64,000 nucleotides of DNA from Marivibrio sp040218065 (GCF_040218065.1 NZ_JAVJQE010000008.1:434001-498000); one strand, 5' to 3'; positions 42,477 to 50,838 are shown, counted from the stretch's first letter. The notes: generated by a model not told the origin, from the letters alone. Numbers and translations are program-made.

Positions 42477-42994
42477 TTGTCTTTCTCCTCGGACTCTTGC
42501 GCGTGCCGGCGGAGCGAGCCGCGCGCCTTTTCCATCAAGCTCATCAGTTGCGCCGTTTCTTCCGCCGACAGGTCGGCGAACAGCGCGTCGATCCATCCCA
42601 GATGCGCGGCGGCCATCTCCACGAACTGAGCCCGGCCCTCGTCGGTCAGCGCGATCAGATGCGTGCGGCGGTCATTGGGCGGGGAGCGGCGCACCACCGC
42701 GCCTTCCTTCACCAGGCGATCGACAACGGCGGTCACGTTCCCGTTGGAGACGCGCAGCCGGCGCGAGAGCTGGCCCATCGTCATGCCGCGGTCGCCCGCG
42801 CGGTCGAGCGCCGCCATCAGGTCGAAGCGGGGCAGCGTCACGTCGAATTCTTCGCGCAGCCGCCCGCGCAATTCCCGCTGCACCAGATTGGAGGCGTCGA
42901 GGATGCGCAGCCACAATCTCAGCTTGGCCACGTCCCGATCCGCCAACGCGGCCGCGGCCGAGCCTGCGTGCGGCGCGTGCTCGCTATCGCTCAT
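42473..42994 (-). CDS. MarR-family transcriptional regulator
   Basis: A 173-residue winged-helix regulator. LRILDASNLVQRELRGRLRE starts the dimerisation helix; MTMGQLSRRLRVSNGNVTAVVDRLVKEGAVVR is the recognition region and PNDRRTHLIALTDEGRAQF the wing. Its ATG overlaps the SDR stop (ATGA) and its stop overlaps the hydratase GTG (GTGA), so it is embedded in the operon. It probably represses the cluster from the palindrome near 46155 and is released by an aryl-CoA or aromatic acid; this is inferred. Confidence 0.92.
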   Translation of the reverse strand: MSDSEHAPHAGSAAAALADRDVAKLRLWLRILDASNLVQRELRGRLREEFDVTLPRFDLMAALDRAGDRGMTMGQLSRRLRVSNGNVTAVVDRLVKEGAVVRRSPPNDRRTHLIALTDEGRAQFVEMAAAHLGWIDALFADLSAEETAQLMSLMEKARGSLRRHAQESEEKDK

Positions 42995-43767
42995 CCCATC
43001 ACCTCCCCGCCGGCGACCGCAATCGCTTGGCCGGTGATCGCGCCCGCGTCCGCGCCCATCAGCCAGCCGACGGCGTCGGCCACTTCACGGGGCTTGATCA
43101 GCCGGCGCATCGGGTTGGTGCGGGCCAGCTTCTCGCGCGCCTCGTCGGCGCTCATCCCCTTGGCGCTCAGCGCCTCGATCGCTTGGGCGGCCAGATCGGT
43201 TTCGGTGTAGCCGGGGCAGACGGCGTTGACGGTGACGCCGCTCCCGGCGGTCTCAAGCGCCGCCGCGCGAACCAGACCGACGACGCCGTGCTTGGCCGCC
43301 ACATAGGCGGCGACGCCCGGATAGGCCTTGAGGCCCGCCGTGCTGGCGACCGCGACGACGCGGCCCCAGCCGGCCTTCTGCATGTCCGGCAGCGACTCTT
43401 TCAGGCAGGCGAAGACGCCGATCAAGTTGAGTTCGAGACCGCGGCGAAAGCCCTCGACGCTCTCCTGCGCGATTGCGGCCGCGGTCGTCCCGCCGGCGTT
43501 GGCGATCAGCACGCCGACCGGACCGAAGGCCTGACGGGCGGCGGCGAAGGCCTGCGCGGTTGCGGCTTCGTCGGTTACGTCGCAGGCGAAGGCCTTGGCG
43601 TCAGGCAGCGTCTTCGCGAAGGCGTCGGCGGCGTCCGCGTCGCGCGCCAGGATGCTGACGCGCGCGCCCTGCGCCGCCAGACGCTCCGCGATTGCGGCGC
43701 CGATGCCCTTGTAGCCGCCGGTCACGACGGCGTGACGGCCGTCAAGCGGTTGCGGATCGTCCCCCAC
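42991..43767 (-). CDS. short-chain dehydrogenase/reductase (SDR)
   Basis: A 258-residue SDR. The NAD(P)-binding motif is VVTGGYKGIGAAIAERL; NAG lies in IANAGGTTAAAI; the catalytic Ser is in VASTAG, and YVAAK supplies the Tyr and Lys; CPGYTETDL follows. It would oxidise or reduce an alicyclic hydroxyacyl/ketoacyl-CoA. GTG 43767 is the chosen start, with GGGAG eleven bases upstream; earlier in-frame codons would overlap the preceding gene's stop. It lies 19 bp behind the monooxygenase/reductase gene. Confidence 0.92.
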   Translation of the reverse strand: MGDDPQPLDGRHAVVTGGYKGIGAAIAERLAAQGARVSILARDADAADAFAKTLPDAKAFACDVTDEAATAQAFAAARQAFGPVGVLIANAGGTTAAAIAQESVEGFRRGLELNLIGVFACLKESLPDMQKAGWGRVVAVASTAGLKAYPGVAAYVAAKHGVVGLVRAAALETAGSGVTVNAVCPGYTETDLAAQAIEALSAKGMSADEAREKLARTNPMRRLIKPREVADAVGWLMGADAGAITGQAIAVAGGEVMG

Positions 43768-43786
43768 GGCTCTTACGCTCCCCGCC

Positions 43787-46099
43787 TCAGACCCGGATCG
43801 TCTGATCGCCCTGCTGGGCCTGCTTTTCGGCCAGCCGCTCAAGCTGACTCTTGCCCGTCAGATAGGGCTTGGGCCAGGAGACGTCGCCGTAACCCTGGTG
43901 GGCGGCCGCCTTCAGCGTCCAGTACGGATCCCACAGATGCGGGCGGGCCAGGCAGCAAAGGTCAGCGCGGCCCGCCATCAGAATCGAATTCACGTGATCG
44001 ATCTCGTAGATGTTGCCGACGGCCATGGTCGGGATGCCGACCTCGTTGCGGATGCGGTCCGAGAACGGCGTCTGGAACATCCGCCCGTAGACCGGTTTCG
44101 CCTGGGTCGAGGTCTGGCCGGCCGAGACGTCGACGATGTCCACGCCGGCTTCCTTCAGCATGCGGGCGATCTCGACCGAGTCCTCGGGCGTGATCCCCAG
44201 ATCGCCGACCCAGTCGTTGGAGGAGATGCGCACCGAGATCGGCTTCTCCTGCGGCCAGACCGCGCGCACCGCCTGGAACACCTCCAACGGATAGCGCAGG
44301 CGGTTCTCCAGGCTTCCGCCGTACTCGTCGTCGCGCTTGTTCATCAGGGGCGTTATGAAGGCGCTCATCAAATAGCCGTGCGCGTAGTGCAGTTCGATCA
44401 TGTCGAAGCCGGCGCGCGCAGCACGCTCCGCCGCCTGGACGTAGTCCGCCTTCACGCGATCCATGTCGGCGCGGGTCATCGCACGCGGGATCTGATTGCG
44501 CTCGGACCAGGGAACGGGCGAGGGGGCGATGATCTCCCAATTCCCGTCGCCCAGCGGCGCGTCCATCTCCTCCCAGCCCACCTGGGTGGAGCCTTTGGGG
44601 CCGGCGTGACCAAGCTGCAGGCAGATCTTGGCCGCGCCCAGACCGTGCACGACGTCGACGACGCGCTTCCACGCCGCCTCGTGATCGTCGCGGTAGATTC
44701 CGGCGCAACCGGGGGTGATTCGGCCGTCCTCGGAGACGTCTGTCATCTCGGTGAAGATCAGGCCGGCGCCGCCCTGGGCGCGGGCGCCGTAGTGGACGAT
44801 GTGGAAGTCGTTGATCAGCCCGTCCTCGGCCGAATACATCGACATCGGCGAGACGCAAACCCGATTGGCCAGTTCCATGTCGCGCAACTTGAAGGGCGCG
44901 AACATCGGCGGGATCTGCTCTTGCGTCTCGCGGCCGCGCGCGGCGCCGACGAACCAGCGCTCCGCCCCCTCCAGCCACGCCCGATCGCGCAGGCGCAGGT
45001 TCTCGTGGCTCACCCGCTGCGAGCGGGTCAGCAGCGAATAGGCGAACTGGATCGGCTCGTAATGGAAGTAGCGTTCGATATCCTCGAACCACTCGGTGGA
45101 ATTGCGGGCGGCGGACTGGATCTTCAGCACCTCAAGTCGGCGCGCCTCCTGATAGTCGTGGAGCACGTCGTCCAAGGCGCGACCGCCCTCGATTACGCCG
45201 GTCTTCACCATATTCGCCAGATCGATCGCATCCTCCATGGCGAGCTTGGTGCCGGACCCGATCGAGAAGTGCGCCGTGTGCGCGGCGTCGCCCATCAGCA
45301 CGACGTTGCCGTGGCGCCAGCGCTTGCAGGAGACCCGTTGGAAATTGAGCCAGGCCGAGCCGCGCAGATGCCGCGCGTTGCTCATAAGCCGGCAGCCGTC
45401 GAGATACTTGCCGAAAATCTCCTCGCAGATGCGGATCGAGTCGTCCTGGTCCGCCGTGTCGAGGCCCAGCGCCTCCCAGGTCTCCGGCGCACACTCGACG
45501 ATGAAGGTCGAGGTGTCGCTGTCGAACTTGTAGGCGTGGACCCAGATCCACCCGGCCTCCGTCTTCTCGAAGATGAAGGTGAAGGCGTCGAAGATCTTGT
45601 TGACGCCGAGCCAGATGAACTTGTTGCGTCGGACGTCGATATCCGGCTCGAAGACGTCCGCGAACTGATTGCGGATCTTGGAGTTAATACCGTCGCTGGC
45701 GATGATCAGATCGGCGTCGGCGTAGGCCTCGACGCCCTCGACCTCGACCTCGAACTCGAGCTTCACGCCCAGCTCCTCCGCGCGGGCCTGGAGGATATTG
45801 AGCAGACGCTTGCGCCCGATCCCGGAGAAGCCGTGGCCGCCGGAGGTGACGCACGTTCCTTTGAAATGAACGTCGATATCGTCCCAGTGGGCGAATTCGC
45901 CCAAGATCGTCTCGGCGCTGACCGGGTCGCTCTCGCGCAGATTGTCCATAGTCTCGTCGGACAACACCACGCCCCAGCCGAACGTGTCGTAGGGCCGGTT
46001 GCGCTCCACCACCGTGATGTCGTGCGCGCCGTCCTGCAGTTTCATTAAAATCGCGAAATAGAGGCCCGCCGGGCCGCCGCCGATGCACACGATTTTCAT
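43787..46099 (-). CDS. two-domain flavoprotein: 2-aminobenzoyl-CoA monooxygenase/reductase-like
   Basis: A 770-residue fusion. Residues 1 to about 390 are a class A FAD monooxygenase (CIGGGPAGLYFAILMK at the start, GSGTKLAMEDAIDLA later). Residues about 395-770 are an old-yellow-enzyme-type FMN oxidoreductase (PMFAPFKLRDMELANRVCVSP, ELHYAHGYLMSAFITPLMNKR, DEYGGSLENRLRYP). This domain order is that of 2-aminobenzoyl-CoA monooxygenase/reductase of Azoarcus; automated annotation often calls it salicylyl-CoA 5-hydroxylase/oxidoreductase. It should hydroxylate and then reduce the ring of an aryl-CoA, dearomatising it. First gene of the cluster, behind a palindromic operator. Confidence 0.9.
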   Translation of the reverse strand: MKIVCIGGGPAGLYFAILMKLQDGAHDITVVERNRPYDTFGWGVVLSDETMDNLRESDPVSAETILGEFAHWDDIDVHFKGTCVTSGGHGFSGIGRKRLLNILQARAEELGVKLEFEVEVEGVEAYADADLIIASDGINSKIRNQFADVFEPDIDVRRNKFIWLGVNKIFDAFTFIFEKTEAGWIWVHAYKFDSDTSTFIVECAPETWEALGLDTADQDDSIRICEEIFGKYLDGCRLMSNARHLRGSAWLNFQRVSCKRWRHGNVVLMGDAAHTAHFSIGSGTKLAMEDAIDLANMVKTGVIEGGRALDDVLHDYQEARRLEVLKIQSAARNSTEWFEDIERYFHYEPIQFAYSLLTRSQRVSHENLRLRDRAWLEGAERWFVGAARGRETQEQIPPMFAPFKLRDMELANRVCVSPMSMYSAEDGLINDFHIVHYGARAQGGAGLIFTEMTDVSEDGRITPGCAGIYRDDHEAAWKRVVDVVHGLGAAKICLQLGHAGPKGSTQVGWEEMDAPLGDGNWEIIAPSPVPWSERNQIPRAMTRADMDRVKADYVQAAERAARAGFDMIELHYAHGYLMSAFITPLMNKRDDEYGGSLENRLRYPLEVFQAVRAVWPQEKPISVRISSNDWVGDLGITPEDSVEIARMLKEAGVDIVDVSAGQTSTQAKPVYGRMFQTPFSDRIRNEVGIPTMAVGNIYEIDHVNSILMAGRADLCCLARPHLWDPYWTLKAAAHQGYGDVSWPKPYLTGKSQLERLAEKQAQQGDQTIRV

Positions 46100-46139
46100 G
46101 GAACGCCTCACCTCGCTTCGCGGTCGCCGATTGTTTCAG

Positions 46140-46165
46140 GCTTAAATATTTTAAGCTTAAAATAT
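46140..46165. promoter_or_regulatory. AT-rich palindrome, likely operator of the aromatic cluster
   Basis: ATATTTTAAGCTTAAAATAT at 46146-46165 is a perfect 20-bp palindrome in an otherwise GC-rich intergenic region, 47 bp upstream of the flavoprotein ATG. An overlapping near-palindrome, GCTTAAATATTTTAAGC, spans 46140-46156. The size and symmetry suit a MarR dimer, and the cluster encodes a MarR protein. Confidence 0.75.
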
Positions 46166-46182
46166 CTTCCGTCAATGGGAGC

Positions 46183-46542
46183 TTGAAGGGTGCGGGCGAC
46201 GCAACCCGCCCACGTCCCCGCGACGGCGGGGATCCCGGCCTGAGGCCGATCGTCCCGCGACCGGCGGAGCATCGCCGCCCTGAAAGATCGTTTTCCCGTC
46301 AGCCCGGACCTGTTCCGGGCCAACCGGCGCTCGCGCCTCTCTCAGGCTCCGGTTGTCCCCGCTCTTACGGCCGGGACGACGAGAAAAGAGGCGGCCGCCT
46401 CGGCTATCCTCATTCCTGCGAAAGCAGGGGATAGGGCGATCGACCGCCGGCGCCCCGACAGCCTGCATTGTCCGACAGGCGGACCCGTGGAATCATCCCG
46501 GCCGTCAGAACAAAGGTAAAGCAGCAAGCGGGAGACGCGCCG
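46183..46542. other. intergenic region between the aromatic cluster and the iron-dependent dehydrogenase gene
   Basis: About 360 bp with no convincing gene. It contains two members of the dispersed palindrome class: TCCCCGC-loop-GCGGGGA around 46214-46232 and CCTGC-GAAA-GCAGG at 46415-46428. The segment just before 46543 carries a GGGAG ribosome-binding site for the dehydrogenase. Some short frames exist on both strands but are low-complexity and Arg-rich. Confidence 0.5.
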
Positions 46543-47847
46543 ATGCCCCTCGACCCCTATTTCAGCCCTTCCGCCGACGGCGACACCGCCTTTACGGTGG
46601 AGGCGCCCAAGATCAAGTTCGGCGACGGGGCGCTCGGCGAGGTGGGCAAGGACGCCAAGGCGCTGGGCATGACCCGGATCGCGCTGTTTTGCGATCCCAA
46701 GATCGCGGAGCTGCCGGCGGCCGAGACGGTGCAGACGGCGCTGAGGGCGGAGGGTCTCGACGCCGTCCTCTACACCGATTTGGAGGTCGAGCCGACCGAC
46801 GGGTCGTTCAAGGCGGCGGCGGATTTCGCGATCGACGGCCGCTTCGACGGCTACATCTCGCTCGGCGGCGGCTCGACGATGGACACGGCCAAGGCGGCCA
46901 ATCTTTACGCGACCTATCCGGACGACTTCCTCGCTTACGTCAATGCGCCGATCGGGGCGGCGAAGCCCGTGCCCGGGCCCTTGAAGCCGCATATCGCCTG
47001 TCCGACGACTTTCGGCACGGCCTCCGAATGCACCGGAATCGCGATCTTCGACCTGTTGGAGATGGAGGCTAAGACGGGCGTCGCGAGCCCGCGGCTGCGC
47101 CCGGCGCTGGGCGTGCTCGACCCCGGCGTGCTGCGGACCCTGCCGGCGCCGGTGATTGCGGCGAACGGCTTCGACGTCTTCAGCCACGCCTTCGAAAGCC
47201 TGACCGCGCGCCCTTATTCACACCGCCCCAAAGCCGACGATCCGATGAAGCGGCCTTTGAGCCAGGGAGCCAACCCCTATTCCGACATCGCCTGCCAGGA
47301 GGCGATCCGGCTTGTCGGCGCGCATCTTGTCCGCGCCGTCAACGATCCGCAGGACGAGGATTACGAGGCGCTGATGTTCGCCGGCATGCTGGCGGGGATC
47401 GGCTTCGGCAACGCCGGTTGTCACGTGCCGCACGCGATGAGCTACGCCGTAGCCGGGCTGGTCGAAGACTATGTGCCGGAGGGGTGGTCGACCAACGAGC
47501 CGATGGTTCCGCACGGAATTTCCGTTATCGTCAACGCGCCCGCGGTCTTCCGCATGATGGGACCCGCCTGTCCGGAGCGTCATCTGATGGGCGCGAAGGC
47601 GATGGGGGCCGACGTCAGCGAGGTAGCGCCGGCGGACGCCGGCGCGGCGCTCGCCGATCGGATCATCGAGATGATGCGCGCGACCGGCATGCCGAACGGG
47701 CTCTCCGGCGTCGGCTACGCCGAGGCGGATGTGGCGAATCTCGTCGCCAAATCCGCGCCGCAGCGCCGGCTCCTGGACAATGCGCCGAAAGCCGTGCGCG
47801 AACCGGAGCTTGAGACGCTGTTCCGGGACGCGCTGCGGTACTGGTAG
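46543..47847 (+). CDS. iron-containing alcohol dehydrogenase, hydroxyacid-oxoacid transhydrogenase-like
   Basis: A 434-residue group III alcohol dehydrogenase. SLGGGSTMDTAKAAN binds NAD; CPTTFGTASECTG and GFDVFSHAFESL follow; the long segment QGANPYSDIACQEAIRLV, GIGFGNAGCHVPHAMSYAVAG and VPHGISVIVNAPAVF is specific to the ADHFE1/HOT branch. HOT couples oxidation of 4-hydroxybutyrate to reduction of 2-oxoglutarate without free cofactor. The start ATG at 46543 has GGGAG upstream. It is divergent from the aromatic cluster, and whether it takes part in that pathway is unknown. Confidence 0.88.
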   Translation: MPLDPYFSPSADGDTAFTVEAPKIKFGDGALGEVGKDAKALGMTRIALFCDPKIAELPAAETVQTALRAEGLDAVLYTDLEVEPTDGSFKAAADFAIDGRFDGYISLGGGSTMDTAKAANLYATYPDDFLAYVNAPIGAAKPVPGPLKPHIACPTTFGTASECTGIAIFDLLEMEAKTGVASPRLRPALGVLDPGVLRTLPAPVIAANGFDVFSHAFESLTARPYSHRPKADDPMKRPLSQGANPYSDIACQEAIRLVGAHLVRAVNDPQDEDYEALMFAGMLAGIGFGNAGCHVPHAMSYAVAGLVEDYVPEGWSTNEPMVPHGISVIVNAPAVFRMMGPACPERHLMGAKAMGADVSEVAPADAGAALADRIIEMMRATGMPNGLSGVGYAEADVANLVAKSAPQRRLLDNAPKAVREPELETLFRDALRYW

Positions 47848-48172
47848 GCGGACCGCGCGCCCTCGCGCGGATTTGAGACGATTGGGAAAAACAGCCCGGA
47901 CGGGCTGCGACCCGTTGCCCCTAGCATTCATTTCGGCTTCCGCCTATATTGGGGGCAATCCGAGAGGCGTGGGTCCGCGCAGAGATCACTCTGCGGCAGG
48001 GCCATTTTTTCGCGCGCTCGGGTAATCAGGTATGCACGGATTGCGTAACAGAGCCGGCTGCCATGCGTTTTCGGCAAGTTCGATTTGCGGAAAGCGAATT
48101 GGTGTGACCAACAGGTTTGGGTTATGTGTCCGTTTGATTTCAGTCCGGGGTCCGGCGTCGCGGGGGGCCCTT
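47848..48172. other. intergenic region with two hairpins
   Basis: About 325 bp without a clear gene. CAGCCCG-GA-CGGGCTG (47892-47907) may end the dehydrogenase transcript. CGCAGAG-ATCA-CTCTGCG (47978-47995), followed eight bases later by TTTTTT, resembles a second terminator or the tail of a small RNA. The rest is less GC-rich than average and would carry the promoter of the zinc-ribbon gene. Confidence 0.5.
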
Positions 48173-48376
48173 ATGGTCAAGAACGAGATGGAGCGGATTC
48201 GAGAGATGAGCGATTCAAGCAAGAACAAGAAGCCGGAGTCGGATCGTCAGTACGAGGCGAAGCCCCGTAAGTGCCTGATGTGTCGGAACGAGTTCAAGAG
48301 CTCCTGGCCGGGCGAGCGCGTTTGCTCCAACTGCAAGCAGACCAGCGCCTGGAACGATTCCTCGCTGGCCGCGTAA
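48173..48376 (+). CDS. small zinc-ribbon-like protein
   Basis: A 67-residue basic protein with KCLMCRNEFKSSWPGERVCSNCK, a four-cysteine zinc ribbon (CxxC-x14-CxxC), followed by a polar tail ending WNDSSLAA. No specific family is assigned; small zinc ribbons of this type occur across alphaproteobacteria. The start is uncertain between ATG 48173 (GGGGGG upstream), 48188 and 48206. Tandem repeats and a strong terminator follow. Confidence 0.75.
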   Translation: MVKNEMERIREMSDSSKNKKPESDRQYEAKPRKCLMCRNEFKSSWPGERVCSNCKQTSAWNDSSLAA

Positions 48377-48395
48377 CGCGCCGGCGACCGGCTTC

Positions 48396-48467
48396 ACGCG
48401 CCCCAGCGGCGCAGCCGATACGCGCCCCAGCGGCGCAGCCGATACGCGCCACAGCGGCGCATTCAAA
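48396..48467 (+). repeat. three tandem 24-bp repeats
   Basis: The unit ACGCGCCCCAGCGGCGCAGC plus CGAT occurs at 48396-48419 and, identically, at 48420-48443; a third, degenerate copy (ACGCGCCACAGCGGCGC then diverging) fills 48444-48467. The copies abut, so they are not CRISPR repeats. Each contains a GCGCC/GGCGC self-complement and they lie directly before the terminator of the zinc-ribbon gene. Confidence 0.85.
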
Positions 48468-48473
48468 CCGACC

Positions 48474-48518
48474 AAAAAACCCGGGTTCGACGCGGCAAGC
48501 GTTTGACCCGGGTTTTTT
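48474..48518. terminator. strong bidirectional rho-independent terminator
   Basis: AAAAAACCCGGGT (48474-48486) and ACCCGGGTTTTTT (48506-48518) form a perfect stem with an A-run on one side and a T-run on the other. It ends the zinc-ribbon transcript on the plus strand, 53 bp before the nth ATG, and could also stop antisense transcription. Confidence 0.88.
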
Positions 48519-48570
48519 GTGCGCCATATCCGCCCCCGTTCCACGCGGCGACGAGAAGAGGCGAGACGCG

Positions 48571-49230
48571 ATGTTGAGCGATCAGGCGGTGGAAACGCTC
48601 TTCGAGCGGTTCGAGGCGCGATTCCCGGACGTGAACCGCATCCCCGACAAGGTCGAGAAGGACCCTTTTCGCAGCCTCGTCTCGGTCATGCTCTCCGCGC
48701 AATCGCGTGACGAGATGACCGCCAAGGCCCGCGATCAGCTGTTCGCCGAGGCCGGTACGCCGCAGGCGATCCTGGGCCTGCCGGAGGACCGCTTGGCCCA
48801 ACTGATCAAGCCCTGCGGCCTTTACAACATGAAGGCGAAGAGCCTGCACAAGATGTGCCGCGCGCTGCTGGAGGAGCATGGCGGCCGCGTCCCGGCCGAT
48901 CGCAAGACGCTGACCAGTCTGCCGGGCGTGGGGCGCAAGTCGGCGGACATCCTGCTGCGCTTCACCTTCGGGAAGCCGGTGGTGGCCGTCGACACCCACG
49001 TCCACCGTGTGTGCAACCGCCTCGGACTCGCGCATGGCAAGACGGAGGCGCAGACGGCCGCCCAGCTCGAGCCGCGGGTCCCGAAGCGCTTCGGCTTCGG
49101 CGCCCACATCTGGCTTCTCGAGCACGGCAAGCGCCTGTGCAAATCCCGCACGCCCCAGTGCGCGGCCTGCTTCCTGGAAGACGTCTGCGAAAAGAACCCG
49201 GCTCCGCCGAAGGGAAAGAAGAGCCGATAG
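48571..49230 (+). CDS. nth: endonuclease III
   Basis: A 219-residue base-excision-repair glycosylase/AP lyase removing oxidised pyrimidines. VMLSAQSRDEMTAKARDQLF begins the HhH-GPD fold; LPGVGRKSADILL is the helix-hairpin-helix carrying the catalytic Lys; AVDTHVHRVCNRLGL holds the catalytic Asp. The C-terminal C-x6-C-x2-C-x5-C motif (CKSRTPQCAACFLEDVC) binds [4Fe-4S]. Length is standard; ATG 48571 begins the family-typical N-terminus. Confidence 0.96.
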   Translation: MLSDQAVETLFERFEARFPDVNRIPDKVEKDPFRSLVSVMLSAQSRDEMTAKARDQLFAEAGTPQAILGLPEDRLAQLIKPCGLYNMKAKSLHKMCRALLEEHGGRVPADRKTLTSLPGVGRKSADILLRFTFGKPVVAVDTHVHRVCNRLGLAHGKTEAQTAAQLEPRVPKRFGFGAHIWLLEHGKRLCKSRTPQCAACFLEDVCEKNPAPPKGKKSR

Positions 49231-49245
49231 ACGGCCGGAAGGGCC

Positions 49246-49734
49246 TTACTCCGCCGCCTCCGCCTTGGTTTTGGGCGTCGCGCCGCCGATGACGTAAGCG
49301 AGCGCCTGGACGACCTGCTCCGGCTCGCGCGCGACGGCGTTGGCGGCCGCGTCGACCTCCTTCAGCGCGTGATCGTGTTCGGGCGGATGGAGGGTGATGA
49401 TCGGCTTGCCGAGCGCCGCGGCGTAGCCCGCGTCGAAGGCGGCGTTCCACTGCTTGTACTTCTCGCCGAAGCGCACGACGACGACGTCTGCGTCCCGGAT
49501 CAGGGTCTGCGTGCGGATCGCGTTCAGCTGCGCGCCCTTGCGGTCGTGCCAGAATTTGCTGTCCTCGGCCCCGAAGATGGCGACGCCGCAATCGTCGCTG
49601 TCCTCATGCACGGTGACGGGGGTGGTCAGGTCGACGGCCAAGCCGGCCTGCGCGACGCCGGTCTCGATCCGCTCGCGCCAGTCGCTGTGGATCTCGCCCG
49701 ACAGATAGACTGTCCAACGGCGGTGCGTGCTCAT
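49246..49734 (-). CDS. YtoQ family protein
   Basis: A 162-residue protein: WTVYLSGEIHSDWRERIE, then LTTPVTVHEDSDDCG, LIRDADVVVVRFGEKYKQWN and GKPIITLHPPEHDHALKEVD. This matches YtoQ, related by fold to nucleoside 2-deoxyribosyltransferases. Biochemical role is not established. GGAGGGAGAG precedes the ATG. It lies 45 bp downstream of the methyltransferase gene on the same strand, so it may share the methionine operon transcript. Confidence 0.9.
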   Translation of the reverse strand: MSTHRRWTVYLSGEIHSDWRERIETGVAQAGLAVDLTTPVTVHEDSDDCGVAIFGAEDSKFWHDRKGAQLNAIRTQTLIRDADVVVVRFGEKYKQWNAAFDAGYAAALGKPIITLHPPEHDHALKEVDAAANAVAREPEQVVQALAYVIGGATPKTKAEAAE

Positions 49735-49779
49735 GGTCTCTCTCCCTCCGATCGATAACCCTTTGGGCGTATAGGGCGA

Positions 49780-50838
49780 TCAGGCCCGCCGGCGACGCCG
49801 GCGGCGGCCGCCGTCGTCCCCGTCGCCGCTCTCGCCCGCGCCGCCGGCGTGGACGTGGGCCGGCCGGTCGGTGACGCCGGCGAGCGGGCCCAGCTTTTCG
49901 ACGATCGCCTCCAGCGTCGGGACTTGGCCCGGCTCGTGGCTGTCGAGCGCCTGGCGGATCGCCTTCAGCACCGTCCCGTCGGTGCCGCAGCAGCCGCCGA
50001 CGATGCGCGCGCCCGCGTCGCGCGCGAGCCGCGCGTAGTCCGCCATCAGCTCCGGCGTGCCGGTGTAGCGGAACTGGCCGTCCTTGAACTCCGGCACGCC
50101 GCAATTGGCCTTGGCGACGATCACCGCGTCCGGATCGACGACGCCGTGCATCTGGACGATCGACAGCACGTTCTCGGTCGCGCCCAGGCCGCAATTGGCG
50201 CCGATCGCGGCCGGTCGGACGGGCAGGGCGCGCAAGCTCGTGTAGGCGTCTTCCGGCGACAGACCCATCATGGTCTTGCCGGCGGTGTCGAAGGTCATGG
50301 TGCTGACCACGGGCCGGCCGGCGCGCGCGGCGCCTTCGACCGCGGCGGCGGCCTCCTCGCGGCTCGACATGGTCTCGACCCAAAGGATGTCGGCGCCGCC
50401 GTCGACCAGGCCCTGGGCCTGCTCGGCGAAGGCCTCGACGCCCTCCTCATGGGTGACCGGGCCGACGGGGACGAACAATTCGCCCGACGGGCCGATGGAG
50501 CCGGCGACGACCACCGGCCGGCCGGCCTTGTCGGCTACGGCGCGCGCGCGCTCGGCTGCGGCCTTTGAGAGCTCGTAGGCCCGATCCTGCGCCTGATGCA
50601 GCTTCAGGCGGAAGCTGTTGCCGCCGAAACTGTTGGTCAGGATGATGTCGGCCCCCGCGTCGACGAATTCCTGATGCACGCTCTCCACCCGGTCGGGATG
50701 GTCGAGGTTCCAGAGTTCCGGCGCGTCGCCCGACTGCAGACCGCGGGCGAACAGGTTGGTGCCCATCGCGCCGTCGGCCATAAGATAGGGTTTTTCGGCC
50801 AGCAGCTTCAGGAACAGATTATCGGACGCGTCGCTCAT
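49780..50838 (-). CDS. homocysteine S-methyltransferase family protein (betaine-homocysteine type)
   Basis: A 352-residue Zn-dependent methyltransferase. LMADGAMGTNLFARGL starts the barrel; DIILTNSFGGNSFRL follows; AIGANCGLGATENV and VGGCCGTDGTV supply the three Zn-binding cysteines (one in GANCG, two in GGCCG). The C-terminus is a Gly/Asp/Arg-rich tail. It methylates homocysteine to methionine from betaine or a similar donor. It sits 26 bp after metY, which makes homocysteine, so the pair completes methionine synthesis. Confidence 0.92.
   Translation of the reverse strand: MSDASDNLFLKLLAEKPYLMADGAMGTNLFARGLQSGDAPELWNLDHPDRVESVHQEFVDAGADIILTNSFGGNSFRLKLHQAQDRAYELSKAAAERARAVADKAGRPVVVAGSIGPSGELFVPVGPVTHEEGVEAFAEQAQGLVDGGADILWVETMSSREEAAAAVEGAARAGRPVVSTMTFDTAGKTMMGLSPEDAYTSLRALPVRPAAIGANCGLGATENVLSIVQMHGVVDPDAVIVAKANCGVPEFKDGQFRYTGTPELMADYARLARDAGARIVGGCCGTDGTVLKAIRQALDSHEPGQVPTLEAIVEKLGPLAGVTDRPAHVHAGGAGESGDGDDGGRRRRRRRA

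Noticed and set aside
48396..48467. Possible CRISPR array
   Set aside because: The three 24-bp copies abut with no spacers, there are no cas genes, and the third copy is degenerate.
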